NCBI GenBank assembly: GCA_009192285.1
Contig: CM018603.1
Coordinates: forward strand, 3,154,588-3,218,587
Direction: 5' to 3'
DNA length: 64,000 bases
Source: Morchella semilibera
Taxonomy: Eukaryota > Ascomycota > Pezizomycetes > Pezizales > Morchellaceae
Shown here: one piece after another, positions 22,725-34,731 of the stretch
Position numbering within the stretch: position 1 is the first letter of the stretch
How the letters are laid out: every line of letters begins with the position of its first letter
The notes under the pieces: model-generated
What the model was told of the DNA's origin: nothing
The model's input: the letters and a program-made list of their open reading frames with translations, nothing else
Database searches by the model: none
Made by a program: the position numbers and the translations under genes

Positions 22725-24206
22725 CTATCTCAATCTCCAAGATGCTTCTGCAGGTGGTCGAAGGCCCCACCACGTTTGCAAAGAAATGTACAACCTTCGG
22801 CTCAAGGCTCGGTCACCTACAACTGCACCTTGTCCTACAGGTATCTGAGTTCTATGTACTTGCTCGGTAACTTTAGGGGTATCCAATTGGGGCGTTTCCA
22901 TGACGGAGGTTTCTACTTCATTCACACTGCCCAGCCTTTTTGCTCCAGTATTCTCTGGCTCCTCAGTTGATCCATCACCGGAAACAGTTGTCAAATCCTC
23001 CTTTCCAACCACAAGGCCAGCTCCCATCTCACCCTCGGTAACTTCATTCTCCGCCACAGGCATATCAGCCACTACAGCCAAACATTCATTGATGACTGGG
23101 GGATCACTCATCAGCTGACTCCCCACACTCCTGACACCTTCACGCTCATTGCTGTCAGACACGACATCAAGTGTCGCCTGGTCTTTTGAAAGATCATCCA
23201 TAAGAACAACACCCTGCGTCGCTACCCTCATTCCTTCTATATCTTCATCATGTTCATCGACTGGCTCGTTTTCTGGAGCCGAGTACTCATCGTTAACCAT
23301 AAAGGAAGCCTGTTCTGACTCGCTCGTTATATCTTCGACATTTTCGCTAGTGTCCTCGGTCTTATCGACTACAGCTACTAGAGCTTTGTTGCTTGGAATA
23401 TCCAACCGCGGCACTTCCACAACATGCAGCCCCTCCACGTCGCTTCTAGTGTCTCCAGCTCTTCTGCTTTTCTCGTCAACCCTTTCAATTATAGTAACAA
23501 GGTTTCCACGGCCTGCCCCAAAACCAATCTCAGCCCCAAATTGTCTTGTAACCATCTTATGCATCAACTCAACCGCCAAGTCACCACCTCCACACAGCAG
23601 CAACTTCATCTCCCGGCCGCTCACAGCTTTGAGAGTCCTAAGGTTCCCCGCTACATATCCCAAGACCATCTCCCTCGCCAGCTCCTTGGGGCTGGTACGA
23701 GAGTATATGTATTGTAGCAATTCTATCACATTTTTGGCTGTCCCTTCCGATATGAGGATTAGATCTAGTGCTGTTCTTAGCCGACTCAATGCTAACGATT
23801 GCAGTGCGGCAAGGTTTTTGTAACGCGCGAGTAGGTATAACTTTGCGTGCACTAATAGCACGCCCTCGATTTCTGGACTGGCAATCTCTATCTCAGGACC
23901 CGGCTCAGGAAGTCGATAGTCTCCAGTACGGAGAAACTCCATGAATCGCCCCATGGTATTGGCATCCCAGTCGGGTTTCTCGATAACTGGCTCTGTCCAC
24001 ACAAGCGGTGTTGATTCAATATCGTCATAGACATTGAAGCCGCTTTTCTCATTGACCCTATTGAAGATAAGAACACTAGTACATATCCAGTTGGAGAATA
24101 TGGGCAGGGTGAGGTAGTATCTATGCACATACCTAGCAGACAATAAGGAAGGAGGCGTGGCGCCGCACTGTGGAGATGTCAGGAGAGGGGGGTAAGGCTG
24201 AGACAT
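22725..24206 (-). CDS. BTB-like protein with long acidic tail, paralogue 2 of 3
   Basis: Predicted 468 residues with exons 24206-24133 and 24057-22725 on the minus strand. The 75-bp intron (GTATGT donor, TTCAATAG acceptor) is a multiple of three, so the frame also stays open if it is retained (493 residues). I infer splicing because the phase-2 AG|G position matches the two sister genes. The BTB part is abbreviated: GFNVYDDIE, then KPDWDANTMGRFMEFLRTGDY, lacking about 20 residues of the central fold present in paralogue 1. LVHAKLYLLARYKNLAALQSL and LLCGGGDLAVELMHKMV follow. The last ~230 residues are acidic, rich in Glu, Asp, Val and Thr, with no recognisable fold. The function is unknown; the reduced domain suggests a diverged or decaying paralogue. 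Confidence 0.7.
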   Translation of the reverse strand: MSQPYPPLLTSPQCGATPPSLLSARYVHRYYLTLPIFSNWICTSVLIFNRVNEKSGFNVYDDIESTPLVWTEPVIEKPDWDANTMGRFMEFLRTGDYRLPEPGPEIEIASPEIEGVLLVHAKLYLLARYKNLAALQSLALSRLRTALDLILISEGTAKNVIELLQYIYSRTSPKELAREMVLGYVAGNLRTLKAVSGREMKLLLCGGGDLAVELMHKMVTRQFGAEIGFGAGRGNLVTIIERVDEKSRRAGDTRSDVEGLHVVEVPRLDIPSNKALVAVVDKTEDTSENVEDITSESEQASFMVNDEYSAPENEPVDEHDEDIEGMRVATQGVVLMDDLSKDQATLDVVSDSNEREGVRSVGSQLMSDPPVINECLAVVADMPVAENEVTEGEMGAGLVVGKEDLTTVSGDGSTEEPENTGAKRLGSVNEVETSVMETPQLDTPKVTEQVHRTQIPVGQGAVVGDRALSRRLYISLQTWWGLRPPAEASWRLR

Positions 24207-25559
24207 GCCAGCAGTAGGGGAGCGGTTCTGGACAGGCTACTCTATCTACTCTACTTCGGGTGGAAATTTTTCGGGACGGTGGCCGTAGGATTCATTCTAG
24301 GTAATGTGTGCCTGCTGAAATTCTCGTTGGGTGAAGGATCGAGGTGCCTGGCGTACACGTAGGTGGCCCGCCAAGATGTTACACAAAAACGGTTACCGCA
24401 AAATCCTCACCAGAACCTACTCGTAATTTCATAGCGTTTTTGAACTCGGCTAATATTGCATACACAAAAAAAAAACCGCCAAGACTACATTTTTGTATGG
24501 CATGTAATAGCAGTTGTGTTCAGAAACGCTATGAAGTTGCGGGTATATATTGACGTGCAAATACTGCCTCTGGTTGGTCAATATCCCGGCTGGGGCGCAC
24601 GAGATTTTGCGGTATTGCCTCTGTCCTACCTGGGGAGGTCGAGTCTTTGTCTTCCCTTCCCAGGTTTATATCCGGCACCTACATACCCGCGGTCTTAAAT
24701 GTACCTAACACCGATTGAAGAGGAGAGCGTGGGCCCTGATGATGTGAGTACTATGATTAATGAAAACCCATGATACAATACGTGATACCATCAACCGAGT
24801 GTCACTAGAGGTAATACTAACAAGTGGAGAACTCACACCCGGCCCGTTCCCTTTTGAGGGGCCTGCCTATTCTTCAATAGTGGGCAATCACTGATTTGTC
24901 TATATAACCTGCTATTTGGCTAATAACACGGCGATCATAGGACACAAATATTCAGCACCAAATGAGGGGACCGGTGCTTGCGCGTTGGTGCAGTAGAACC
25001 ACGGGATTAATTATAAGTTACTAGGAAACATCCGATCGACTAGAGTAGAATCCCTGAGAGAGTCCATCATTGGCCCTAGACTCTCATCTAGGAAAGAAGT
25101 ATCGTAACTGGTCCAGGCCGATTTTAATACCGTACGTATCTTTATTCCGGATATTCGTTTCCTGACTATAATTCTTATGGAAGAGGTGGGTGGATAGGCA
25201 TATCATTAGTATTTCTGTTGAAATACGTGTAAGGATTACAGAATCACGCTAGGGTCTAAGGGCTCGTAAATGCTATCTATCACCACTAGAAATCCAAATA
25301 CGTGGAGCGCTCACAGCTGCGTCCCTTAGCTGCCTTCCCAAAGGGCCCAAAAGTGAAAGAATGTCTATATATAGTCATATCTTTACTAAATAACAAAACC
25401 AGAGCTTTCTCGTGTCTCATGAGCCATAAGTAAGTCGTTAAGATATCGTAAAGAAACTTCCAACATAAAAAAATTTAACGAAAGAAGAAAATGGAATATG
25501 CTGAGTATACATTAATCATTAGGATTCGTCAGTCATTTCCATACACGTGTACATGAATG
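24207..25559. other. Intergenic region within the BTB cluster, no gene recognised
   Basis: About 1.35 kb of moderately AT-rich DNA. CCAAGATGTTACAC (~24370) repeats a string seen near 20451. Open frames are short and carry no family motif. Confidence 0.5.
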
Positions 25560-27172
25560 TTAAGCTCCACCCAGCAGCCTGTCAAAAACACGAAGTCTAG
25601 GACAGGAGGATGTGTGGCCAGCGTCTTGACAGTAGAGGTCAAGAGATTTCCCTTCGAGCTCCAAGTAGTAACTTCCAACCCACAAGCGCTGTTCATAGAA
25701 CTTACACATATCCTCCCGCTTGCCAGCGGAAATCACAGGCCGTAAGACTCGAGTACCGCGCGAGCGGTCGTTACATGCAGCCCTGAGAGGTTTTCCTCCA
25801 ACCCTGACGAAATCGCTCCCAGCCCAGCTATAGGTTTCATAGTAGTGACATAGATTTTGAAAAAACTTTCCGTCGACGGTGTGGCTTTGAGACTGTGAGA
25901 TCGCTTGAGGCGGTTGGGCGTAGGTAGCCTTGTGAGTGGATAGGACGACCACAACGATCACGAACAAGGCCGTAGTTGCGATAGAAAGAAGTGTACGCAA
26001 GGAAAGGTTTGATCCGGAAACAGAGAATATCAACTTGTCCAAGTTGTCCCATTGGTGTTTCTTCGGGCCAGATGTCGGAATAACATCCCTACCATGGCCA
26101 GGATGGGCTGGTGGGGGGATTGTGGATTTTTTTGCCCTCTCTTGCTCGAGCAGCTTCTCCATATTCGATAATTTGTCGTTTAGCTTTGAAATTTCCCGTA
26201 ACTTGAGAGCCTCGGCTCTCTTAGCGGCTTCCAGTCGTAAGGACGCCTCGTTCGATTCTCGCACCTTGTCCGTCAGCTTCTCCTCCCTCTTTTTGGCAGC
26301 CTCCAGTCGCCGTTCTGCTGCGTTTAAATCTTGTGTAATTTCCTTATTATTTTCCTCGGACTTCTGTAACTTTCTTTCTACTTCGTTCACAAGTTTCTGC
26401 ATCTCCGACTTCGCGTCCACAACAAGATCTCCGGCATTACAGAGTCTGGTTGCCACTTTCTCCATCAAGTCAATTGCAAAATCACCTCCCTTGCCCATCA
26501 ATGCCCTTATCTCTTTATGTCCCTTTAGCTTTTCGAAATTCGCTGCTGCAAAAGTTGACATAACATCCCGCATTGGATCATTAGAACGCTTTTGAGAGTC
26601 GACATCACAGTCCGGGGAGGGGCAGGTTGAAGAATAGACATATTCCGACACCTCAATAACACGACTTAGTAGCTTTGGGTTCTTATCAAGAAGGTCTCCA
26701 TCGATTTCTTTCAGCACTTCTTTTAGCTTCTCTAAAGCCATCGATCGAAGCGCTTCTACGCCCTTGTACTGCGCAAGGGTATAAATCTTAGGATGGGCCT
26801 CTAATATTGCCCCTAATCCCTCGGGATCCGGAATAATAACTCCCTTCTTTGTCTCTTTCTCGAGCTCGTCCTCTTCTCTCTCCTTCGGTGGAGAAATGTC
26901 ATAAGTCTCGTTATACAGAAAATCGACGAATCTTGCAACCGTATTGCCGTCCCACTCCAAGAGTTCGATTTTCTCCTCGAGTTCGGCACCCGTGATAGCA
27001 CTTGGCAGAAGCCCCCATTTTGCGAGCAGCTTGCTGTTCACAAAAAAGCTGATATCACGGGATTTGACTTCGACCGTTTTTGAGGAAAGGTAGCTGTAGC
27101 TGGGTTGTTAGCTGGGTGTTGTGTTCATTCTTCGTTTTGAGGAGATACTTACCTGGAAATGTTCATAGGCAT
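25560..27172 (-). CDS. Membrane-anchored BTB-like protein with coiled coil and duplicated C-x24-C module, paralogue 3 of 3
   Basis: A 517-residue protein. Exons on the minus strand are 27172-27153 (20 nt) and 27093-25560; the phase-2 59-bp intron splits AG|C like its neighbours. Order of parts: BTB-like N terminus (VEVKSRDISFFVNSKLLAKW, LLEWDGNTVARFVDFLYN); a helical region with HPKIYTLAQYKGVEALRSM; GKGGDFAIDLMEKVATRL; a Lys/Glu-rich coiled coil (about 250-335); a linker with PPPAHPGHG; one hydrophobic span of about 20 residues (TLLSIATTALFVIVVVVL, ~371-391); and a C-terminal domain of about 125 residues. That domain holds two copies of a motif, C..YYE..SW.GS.......GK.L...C and C.FYEQ.LWVGS......GK.L...C, each with 24 residues between the cysteines. 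BTB-only neighbours lack the membrane span and Cys module. Topology (BTB cytosolic, Cys module luminal or extracellular) is inference. Confidence 0.75.
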
Positions 27173-30100
27173 TGTAGTATCAGAGTATGTCTCCTTCTAG
27201 CATTCCAAGAAATCTGGAGAGCGGAGGGAGAAATGGGGAGTTTTTTTTTTCCACGTTCCAATCGTGAGAGGACAGACAGCGCATAGTTAACCCTAACCCT
27301 TTATGCGGGTGTTGTACGGAGGTGTTTCAGGATGAGGCTCGAGCCAGGATAATATCATGCTATTTACTGAGGTGGGCCTGTGGGGAGATAAATATGTAGG
27401 AAATGGAGAGATCTAACAAAAGGAAAAAAATGAGACAGAATCTATATGGGATACTTTACCAATGATCCTATCAGAGATGCGGTGGTATCCAATCTAATAT
27501 TGGGTATCATGTGATGTGATGACCTAATGGGGCCCCGTCACCTAACCCTAGGGCAGAGACATGTGTATGAGAGGCTGTACTGCCCTCGGAGTTTATAGAT
27601 AAGCAGTCTAGAACTCAGGTAAAGGGTGGGGATAAGAGAAACTCTGATTGGTAGTTGGCAGTCTAAGCCCCGGTAGATATAAAATATTATCGTGACCTGG
27701 ACTGCCATGCCACCTGTGGTGATAGGGCATAAAACCATGCTTGGTTTTCATCACAAATTAAACGAGGCTTCAAACAAGAAGGTGTTACACTGTATATGTG
27801 GTCCAGTGGGGTACTAGCATGTGCATTTTTCAATGTGATGCCATGATCGGTGGAACCATGGGATCGCCCTCTTACTCATATATAACTGTTTCACAGCTAT
27901 CCCTAGACCTGCGACAGCGTCCTCAAAAGTTCATTTATTAATTCACAGCTTGTATCGAGATGTATCCTCGATAACTGGCCCGATATTGGAATCCAGAATG
28001 TGTTTGAAGGCTTGTGGAATAGTTTACTTGGACCCGTACTCCTGGTCATTCTGTATGATATATATATATATTCAGCCTAGAAACAAAACAAGGATCGAAT
28101 CGGCAGGCATGTGACTTTAATAGGGCTATTTCGAGCGATAATTCGGTGCCGTGGCTGATCTAGATCTGTTATTGTAGGGTATTCCGGATATCAAAAGAGA
28201 ATCGATGAGAGTAATTGAACTGTACGTCCCCCAATTATAAATACATCAATTATCTAGGGAAGCTGGAATCTTCACCACATTTTATGCGCAACTAACTCAG
28301 GCTCACTTCCCTTTACCGCACTTTAGCTAAAACTATACAAGTACGTGGTCTAGTATATATCAACTATTCTCTCACCTGTAACTTATTGCAATAAATTTAC
28401 CCACCCAAGAACAGCGCACTAGTTGTTTCGCACATATACATCTTCTCCACGATTCAAGATCCTGTTGATGATACAGTGGAACTAGAAGCACACAATGCTC
28501 CTCATGATGATAGAGCAGCTCGATTGTCAACACTAATGATGATCTCAATATCCTAGACCCAACCTGAGCCAGCTGGTTGACCACACTGAGATTCTGGCAC
28601 CTACAAGAGTTTTAGTGGTGGGTGCGCCTGGTTCTGAAAATCGATGGCCAGCACTAGAGGTACTAGAACGGAGAGAAACCTGTATGGCTTAAAAAGATCC
28701 TGATCTTCGTTGTTTCGTATGCTTCAAACAATAATACTCGACCTTGTTTTGACTGGCCTTAGGTTGTCGCGTCCTCGAAGCCCCACAGCTTTGTGGGCCT
28801 TGCGCCCCGTTCGTCTCAAGATTATGTCCCCAAGGCAAAGTTGTGAGGCCGCTAGGTAAGCCTAGTCATGCATGGACGATAGGGGCTCTGTTTCCTGCTT
28901 TATTTCAGGTTTGCCAAAATGTTCCCTGTACATATACGCATCCCATGCATGCTGTCAACTTTTCCGGCCCTTCCCTGCAATATCCTATTGGCTCGTAGCC
29001 TACTGTCTCAACCCCCCGCCCCTCGTCGGCGTATATCTATCCCTATTTGCCCCTAGATCTACATCTCCGCCATTTGGACCTGATCTTAGTTAACTTATCT
29101 ACAGGCGAGAGCCGCGAAGGTCATCCATATCTTAGATATTGGTATCAGGATAGCTAGAGCTCACCTTTAACAGCATATGACTACTTCCACCTAAGCTACA
29201 CTTGATCTTTGCGGTACCAGCAGCGCTACATGCTGTATCTGTACTGTCTTTTACACCACGATGTAGTTGCTCAGACGAACTCTTAAAAAATATATCGACC
29301 GGAAAAGTCATTTAATGGAAATAACACGTGCGGAATAGCGATTGAATGCCGATTGCTATAACATCTAGTCAGGCTTGCAATGTACAAATTTCAAAAGAGG
29401 GGTGTATCCTACCCATGTCAGACACGGTCACGTGATAAGCTGCAACCAACCGAGTGATCTTTCATGATTACTGCTTAAAACCTAGCTTATGATCCCCAAA
29501 CCCAATAATTATTCAAATAAATCATTTTAAGACCCAAAACCACAATATATACACCAACAATCTATTTCCTTGCTTTGGCCATACATAACCGGCAGAGTGA
29601 TTAGATGGAAGCCCCCCACCAGTTGAATCATGATGTATCACTCGCTTCTCGCACCTTATCACGTTTTGAGACCTGAAGAGAGATGCCTCATATAAGACAG
29701 TCACATATGTTGTACTGAACAAACAGTCCTAGCCACTTTTGTGGAAGCAACGCATATTACACACCTCGTGATCTTCGCGGGTTCGACCGGGCAGACTTGG
29801 GGCTGGGGTTCTGTGGGCGGAATAGTGCATGTGTATACATGTTACCTACTATAGAGCTAGAAATGTACCCGGTGTCGGGAAGTGGTGCACATTCGGTAGT
29901 TTCATAGCTACACGGGAATCAATTCCTACACCAGGCTACTTCAAGGTAAATATGAGTGTGTAGATACACTTCATCAAGTATATGCTTAGTACTTAGGTAT
30001 GGTAGAGAGGTTCTGTACGATTTTGTTGTATTGTGATAAAGCATTTGGGCGCTGTCTAGTCAAAATGTGCATCACTTTCCGACACCCTGGGTACATCATG

Positions 30101-30870
30101 GGCCTGTATCCTATCAGGCCATTTCCTCCTCCGTTTTCTAGGTATTTTGACTACTACAGTACCGTCGGGTATGTACATGGACAGTAGATTGTGCACTGCT
30201 GGTTGAGGTCTCACAATAATGCCTGAGCAGATGTTATCATACTAATAGCTCAGGCTCGCACCCATCTCTGAACAGATCATCAGGGGTGGCCCTTTCATTC
30301 ACTCCATGATCTACCTCACAATCCCCCCCATGTTGTATCAGAGCAAGTGGCCATGTCAATCCTGACATGACAGTACATAACATGGGGAAAGGAAGCGCGA
30401 TACTTCATACAGCCGGTTGAGTAGGAACCCATTGTTTATCTCATGAGAATCTATTTTATCCAGACCAGTCACAACTGTGTCATATAAGATATGGATTTCG
30501 GCATTTGCCAATTGTTCGGAAGCTTTTCAGTTACATAATCTTTTCAGAAAGTAACTACACACCCAACCACACCTCTTACGATTCGTCGATACAGTCGGTT
30601 CAAGGTATTTCGTTGCCCCAGTATCCTTGCTCTTAATTAATAGATTAGGCTAGTCCCTAGCGATCAAAGGCCCCGATTGGAGTATAATCTTGAATAGTTT
30701 ATCCACTCGCAAACCGATCCAGATCTCCAATCGCACAGAATAATACAAAAATCGGCCCCAAACATGCTTTACAATCCAGATTCGGTTGTGCCAGTATGGG
30801 ATAGCCCTAAAAATTACTAAACAGGCAACTCATTCAAGGTCAAGCTACTGCCCTCCGTATACTCATGTCC
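27173..30870. other. Gene-poor block of 3.7 kb
   Basis: No gene recognised on either strand; the longest open frames are about 60-75 codons and unremarkable. Short telomere-like strings occur at ~27288-27300 (two CCCTAA-type units) and ~27541-27550. Two copies of the dispersed GAGTGAT motif lie at 29452-29467 and 29628-29644 in opposite orientations. The AT-rich composition could reflect degraded repeats, but no transposon motif is readable. Confidence 0.5.
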
Positions 30871-32760
30871 TTACTCTACCTCTGACCATCCCCACCCCCA
30901 TCTTCGCCCTTCATCTTCACCCCCATCTCTCATGTTTTCCGCCTCTTCGCCTCTCTCCCCCACCCTCCAACATCTAGCTAGATAATCATCCGATATTGCG
31001 ACCATATCCCCATTCATCGTCCAAGTGAGATCCATGACCTCTTTTTCGTACCCCCTGACTAATGCTGCCCCATTCCCCACAGGAATAGTCTTGCTAATAC
31101 CCGCAGCCCGCGAGTCCTCTGGGTGGGATTGTGGGTATAATGACCGATCAAGATAGCGTTCATCTGTCGGAAAAATGATTGGACAGTTATCTGAAGAACC
31201 AGCTGAGAGCAATCTTCCATCGCGGGAGATTTCGCTTTTGACATAGAAGGTTGACGCGTGCAAACGGGGGTGGGTGTATGCATGAATAGGGCCATTGGAG
31301 AGATGCTGGGTGCCGTAGGCATATATCACACCATCCCTACAAAGACTATAAAGTCTGGCCCCATCAGGACTCAAGGTAAGCGAATTTAACCCAAAGGCCC
31401 TATTGTGATGCGTGGGCAATGCGCTTGCGTCTATAGCCACTGCAGCCCTTCCTTTTTTCTGAGTCGTTCGAATATCCCAAACCTTGATCTCAGCGTTCAA
31501 CTCTGAAGCGGAGGCAATCTTTTGCTCTTCAATCCAGGTGACGGCAGTCACACTCACATCAACCCGCTTCTTGGCTCCCTTTCCCCTAGCAACGGGAGGA
31601 CTATGAGCTTTGACAATGGAGTTGACAGGCTTGTGGATGACTAGATCTTCAGAACGGACACCAACACAACGGGTATCCCAGATATTGATACTACCATCCC
31701 TTGAGCAGGAAGTGAGAACGAAGGGGTTGAGGGGGTTGAATGCGACTTGTTTAATGCTACTACGATGACCTTGCAGCACAGAAATGCATAATTGCTTTTG
31801 AACATCAAAAATTCGGACAGATTGGTCACCGGATGCAGTTGCCTAGATGATGGTAAATATGATTATGTCAAAGACACCAGAAATTGAACGAGGAGGAGGG
31901 AAATTGATACTACACACCATTTGAAAGTCGTCTGGGGAGAATGAAATATCAAAAACGGCGTTTTCATGGCAATTCATACCGGTATAAGTTTTCCCTATGA
32001 GATGTCAGAATGGTGGTCCTATTAATAGATGGAAATGATTATTTACCGAAACCTGGTGCTTCATCTTTTGCGGATTCAATCAACCGTACAGCGCCAGACT
32101 CATCTCCGACAGCAACAAGCGTGTTTCTATTGCACGCTTGTACCGTAAGTGGCAGTGACAGGACTTCTTCTTCATTTTGGACTGAGTGTGAATCCTCCGG
32201 CCTAGAATAAAATCCCTTTACTTCCATTTTCCAGTCTACCACTATATTAGTACATCTCGATGAGGTATCAAGAGATACATACCGGTGCAGCTAAATCCCC
32301 GCTGACCTGGATCCCTCCATGGCATTCCATATCCACCTAGACTTCTCATCAAAATCCTATGATTGAAGGTCGATTTGATCCTTTTTGGAAGTGGTGGTGG
32401 GGGCCCTAGTTTAAGCCCCGCATCATTCTTGGTCTCAACATCTCTGATGAGAGGTGATATAAATATCGGTTGTTCATTCTCTCCGAATAGAGACTTTGAT
32501 ATACGTGATCTCTTGGAATGCCGATGAGATGGTGATGCTTCTGGCGATGGGAGGCCTCGGCCCCTTGAATTACTGCCACTTGGTGTGACTTTCCGAAGAG
32601 GGTTCCGCCTCGGAGTAAAGAAGGAGTGAACAGTACTTATAGGTGTAGGGGCCTTATTATCTGGAGGAGAGAGTAAATTGGACTCTGGGTCTACGCTTCT
32701 TGTGGAGATGGCCGTGCGTTTATCGGATTGAGCTTTTCGATTTCTTGGAGTGACAGACAT
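30871..32760 (-). CDS. CDT2: Cdt2/DTL-like WD40 protein, CRL4 substrate receptor
   Basis: A 573-residue nuclear protein expected to recruit PCNA-bound degron substrates (Cdt1, Spd1-type) to the Cul4-Ddb1 ubiquitin ligase during S phase and after damage. Exons on the minus strand are 32760-32283, 32241-32047, 31994-31918 and 31842-30871. The introns are 41, 52 and 75 bp; the first is the shortest in the window. The N-terminal ~150 residues are basic and disordered. WD40 blades include CHENAVFDISFSPDDFQMATASGDQSVRIFDV, split across intron 3 after ...FQM, then GHRSSIKQVAFNPLNPF, EIKVWDIR, and STFYVKSEISRDGRLLSAGS, a stretch very like DTL. The last blade ends CWRVG, followed by a short acidic/Trp tail. 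The ATG at 32760 is the first in frame. WD40 membership is certain; the Cdt2 assignment is strong but not proven without a search. Confidence 0.8.
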
Positions 32761-33267
32761 AACTATAGGCGTGATCAATGGGAGCCTCTACTTTCTTGAG
32801 TGAGGCTGTTATTATATATATCAGAAATGGGATGGTATGGTACCAGGAGGTGGTGGTTTCGGGGGTTAATTCAGGAACGCGTCGCGTTGTTTGAAAGTAT
32901 GTACATATGCCAAGGATTGAATCTAAATGGAAGTTTCACTTTCGTTGCCTAGACGACTAAAAGAGCCGCCACCAATCTAAACACAAGGGCATTTCCGAAA
33001 ACAACATTTACAGGGGTCAAAACTCAGTTTAGATGACGTTTCTGCGTGTTAGGTGGTCCGGCCTATCAAAACTCCATTCTACAAAAAGCTCCTTTTTCAT
33101 TAAATGTCAACCCCAGCTATCCCAGGTAGCTTGTGATGTTACCCGTACTTTGCAACACTGGGTTGTGTCAAACGATAAAGCGGGGTATCATTAAGCAGTG
33201 CATATAGTGAATATTAAAGATTCTACCGATTCGCCTATGGGTATGAGCCCTGATTTCCTCTACCGTT
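32761..33267. other. Upstream region of the Cdt2-like gene
   Basis: About 500 bp with no gene. It contains an ACGCGTCGCG-like string near 32878-32887, reminiscent of MluI-box (ACGCGT) cell-cycle elements of fungal S-phase promoters; the match (ACGCGTCGCG) lies about 120 bp upstream of the Cdt2-like ATG. Its use as an MBF site is inference. Confidence 0.4.
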
Positions 33268-33793
33268 TCAGCTACCTGCTCCCGTCAACCCTTCCAGTTC
33301 CTTATTTCTCGCTACTAACTCCTCATTCTTCTTCCTCAAGCTTTCATTCTCATCATTCTTCCTTGCAACCTCGTCTTTCAACTTCATATTCTCGGCCCTA
33401 ACTACTGCCAGCTCTAACTTCAATGCCCTCGCTCTCTCTTCTGCCTGATCGATTTTCGAGACTGTCTCCCCGCTCAAACTCTCAAGTTTCTCAAGCAAGT
33501 CAAAGAGTGATTCGTCTATATGAGAAATTCGAGTCAGCTAGTCATCTCTGGAAACGAGCGCTCCAAATGAGCTTACTTCCGGTCACGCCCTACAAGATGC
33601 TCTCAGGTTAGTAACATACAACTACGACACACGATAGAAGAATACAAACCTCCATGCCCTGCATTTTTAGGTGTGGGGTTACTAGATGACCTTTGGAAGG
33701 TGAGGATTTCGGAATATATGCAGGGCAGATGCAGAAGGTGTTTGTGACATGAGGTGTGGGGTTAGGTCGTGTGGATGCCAAGAAAAACCGCAT
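33268..33793 (-). CDS. Small coiled-coil protein, unrecognised
   Basis: The firm part is the last exon, 33515-33268 on the minus strand. It encodes about 82 residues that form a clear coiled coil (SLFDLLEKLESL, then heptads such as LKLELAVVRAENMKLKDEV) and ends GLTGAGS. Upstream pieces can be joined in frame: 33793-33650 (from an ATG), then a 13-nt exon 33589-33577 between a TTGTAG acceptor and a GTAAGC donor, giving 134 residues in total. Those upstream joins are guesses from splice sites and frame. No family is recognised; Ser/Pro/Lys residues precede the coil. It lies between the Cdt2-like and DUF3433 genes, all on the minus strand. Confidence 0.45.
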
Positions 33794-34731
33794 GCAGATT
33801 AGTGATCGCAACACATAATTCGTTCGTGTATATCGAGTGATATTCTGTGATTACTTAGCCGTCCTGCCGGTGCCCTGGACGGAAGGTCCAAGGACTAATA
33901 GAGGCAGGAGAGGACACATAGGGCCAACGGTAATTGGCCCCCTCCCCCGAATATCCAGGAAAGAAAGGCTCGCCCGCACCCACATCTAAAAAGGGGTGGA
34001 GGGATAGACCAAGCCCTTTTCACCAATTGATAGGGCTTATCGATCATAGAGAGTACCAATTGGGGGTATATATATCAGGGTGCCTTAAGCAGCGATACTG
34101 CGAAGTAATTATCATTGGATAATTAAAATCCTTTTCGGCTAACTGAACACTAAGCTTACTAGCCATATATTTGACGTGAGAAAAGGTGGGTGTCGATCCG
34201 GCCGAGGACTTTTTCTCACGTCAGGTATATATAGATATAAAAGAAACCTCAACTAGCACGCAGTCCCAGATAGTAGGACGTCTAATATTTTTTGCATGGT
34301 TTGTTAGTATTAGCATGACATCTATGTAACTGGTTGAGATGGCCGGAAATCCAACACTCTGTACATGGCGGCCCCATTTGACAAACAAAAGGCTGATATT
34401 TATATCGATCTGTACTCAAGACGCATCGAACTACCTTGACAGCCCATCAAGTTGGAAAAGAAGCTTCAATATGTTGACATGGCAAATGGGAGGTATTAGA
34501 GATAAAAGAAGCTTATGAAACAGGAGATCAACTGGTCAAAAATGAGAAGTAAAGATCCGGAACATCCGTAAGCTAGTGAAAGATAGAGATAGAACGAAAA
34601 GGAAAAAAAAAACCCCATGACCCAACACCGACTACGTTCTTCGGTTTCTTTGACCTTAATTGCAGCTAATCGCCCCCAGCTCAGTGACCGTTTCCATATA
34701 TGCCATAGGATGGTGGTGATCTGTATCGTGC
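33794..34731. other. Intergenic region with a 13-bp-arm hairpin
   Basis: No gene recognised. It holds the inverted repeat described at 34172-34223 and otherwise AT-rich DNA. Confidence 0.5.
34172..34223. repeat. Inverted repeat TGACGTGAGAAAA, 13-bp arms
   Basis: Arms 34172-34184 and 34211-34223 are perfect reverse complements separated by 26 bp. Each contains TGACGTGA, a CRE/bZIP-like half palindrome. It lies about 440-500 bp from the 3' end of the DUF3433 gene and about 380 bp upstream of the small coiled-coil gene. Confidence 0.7.
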
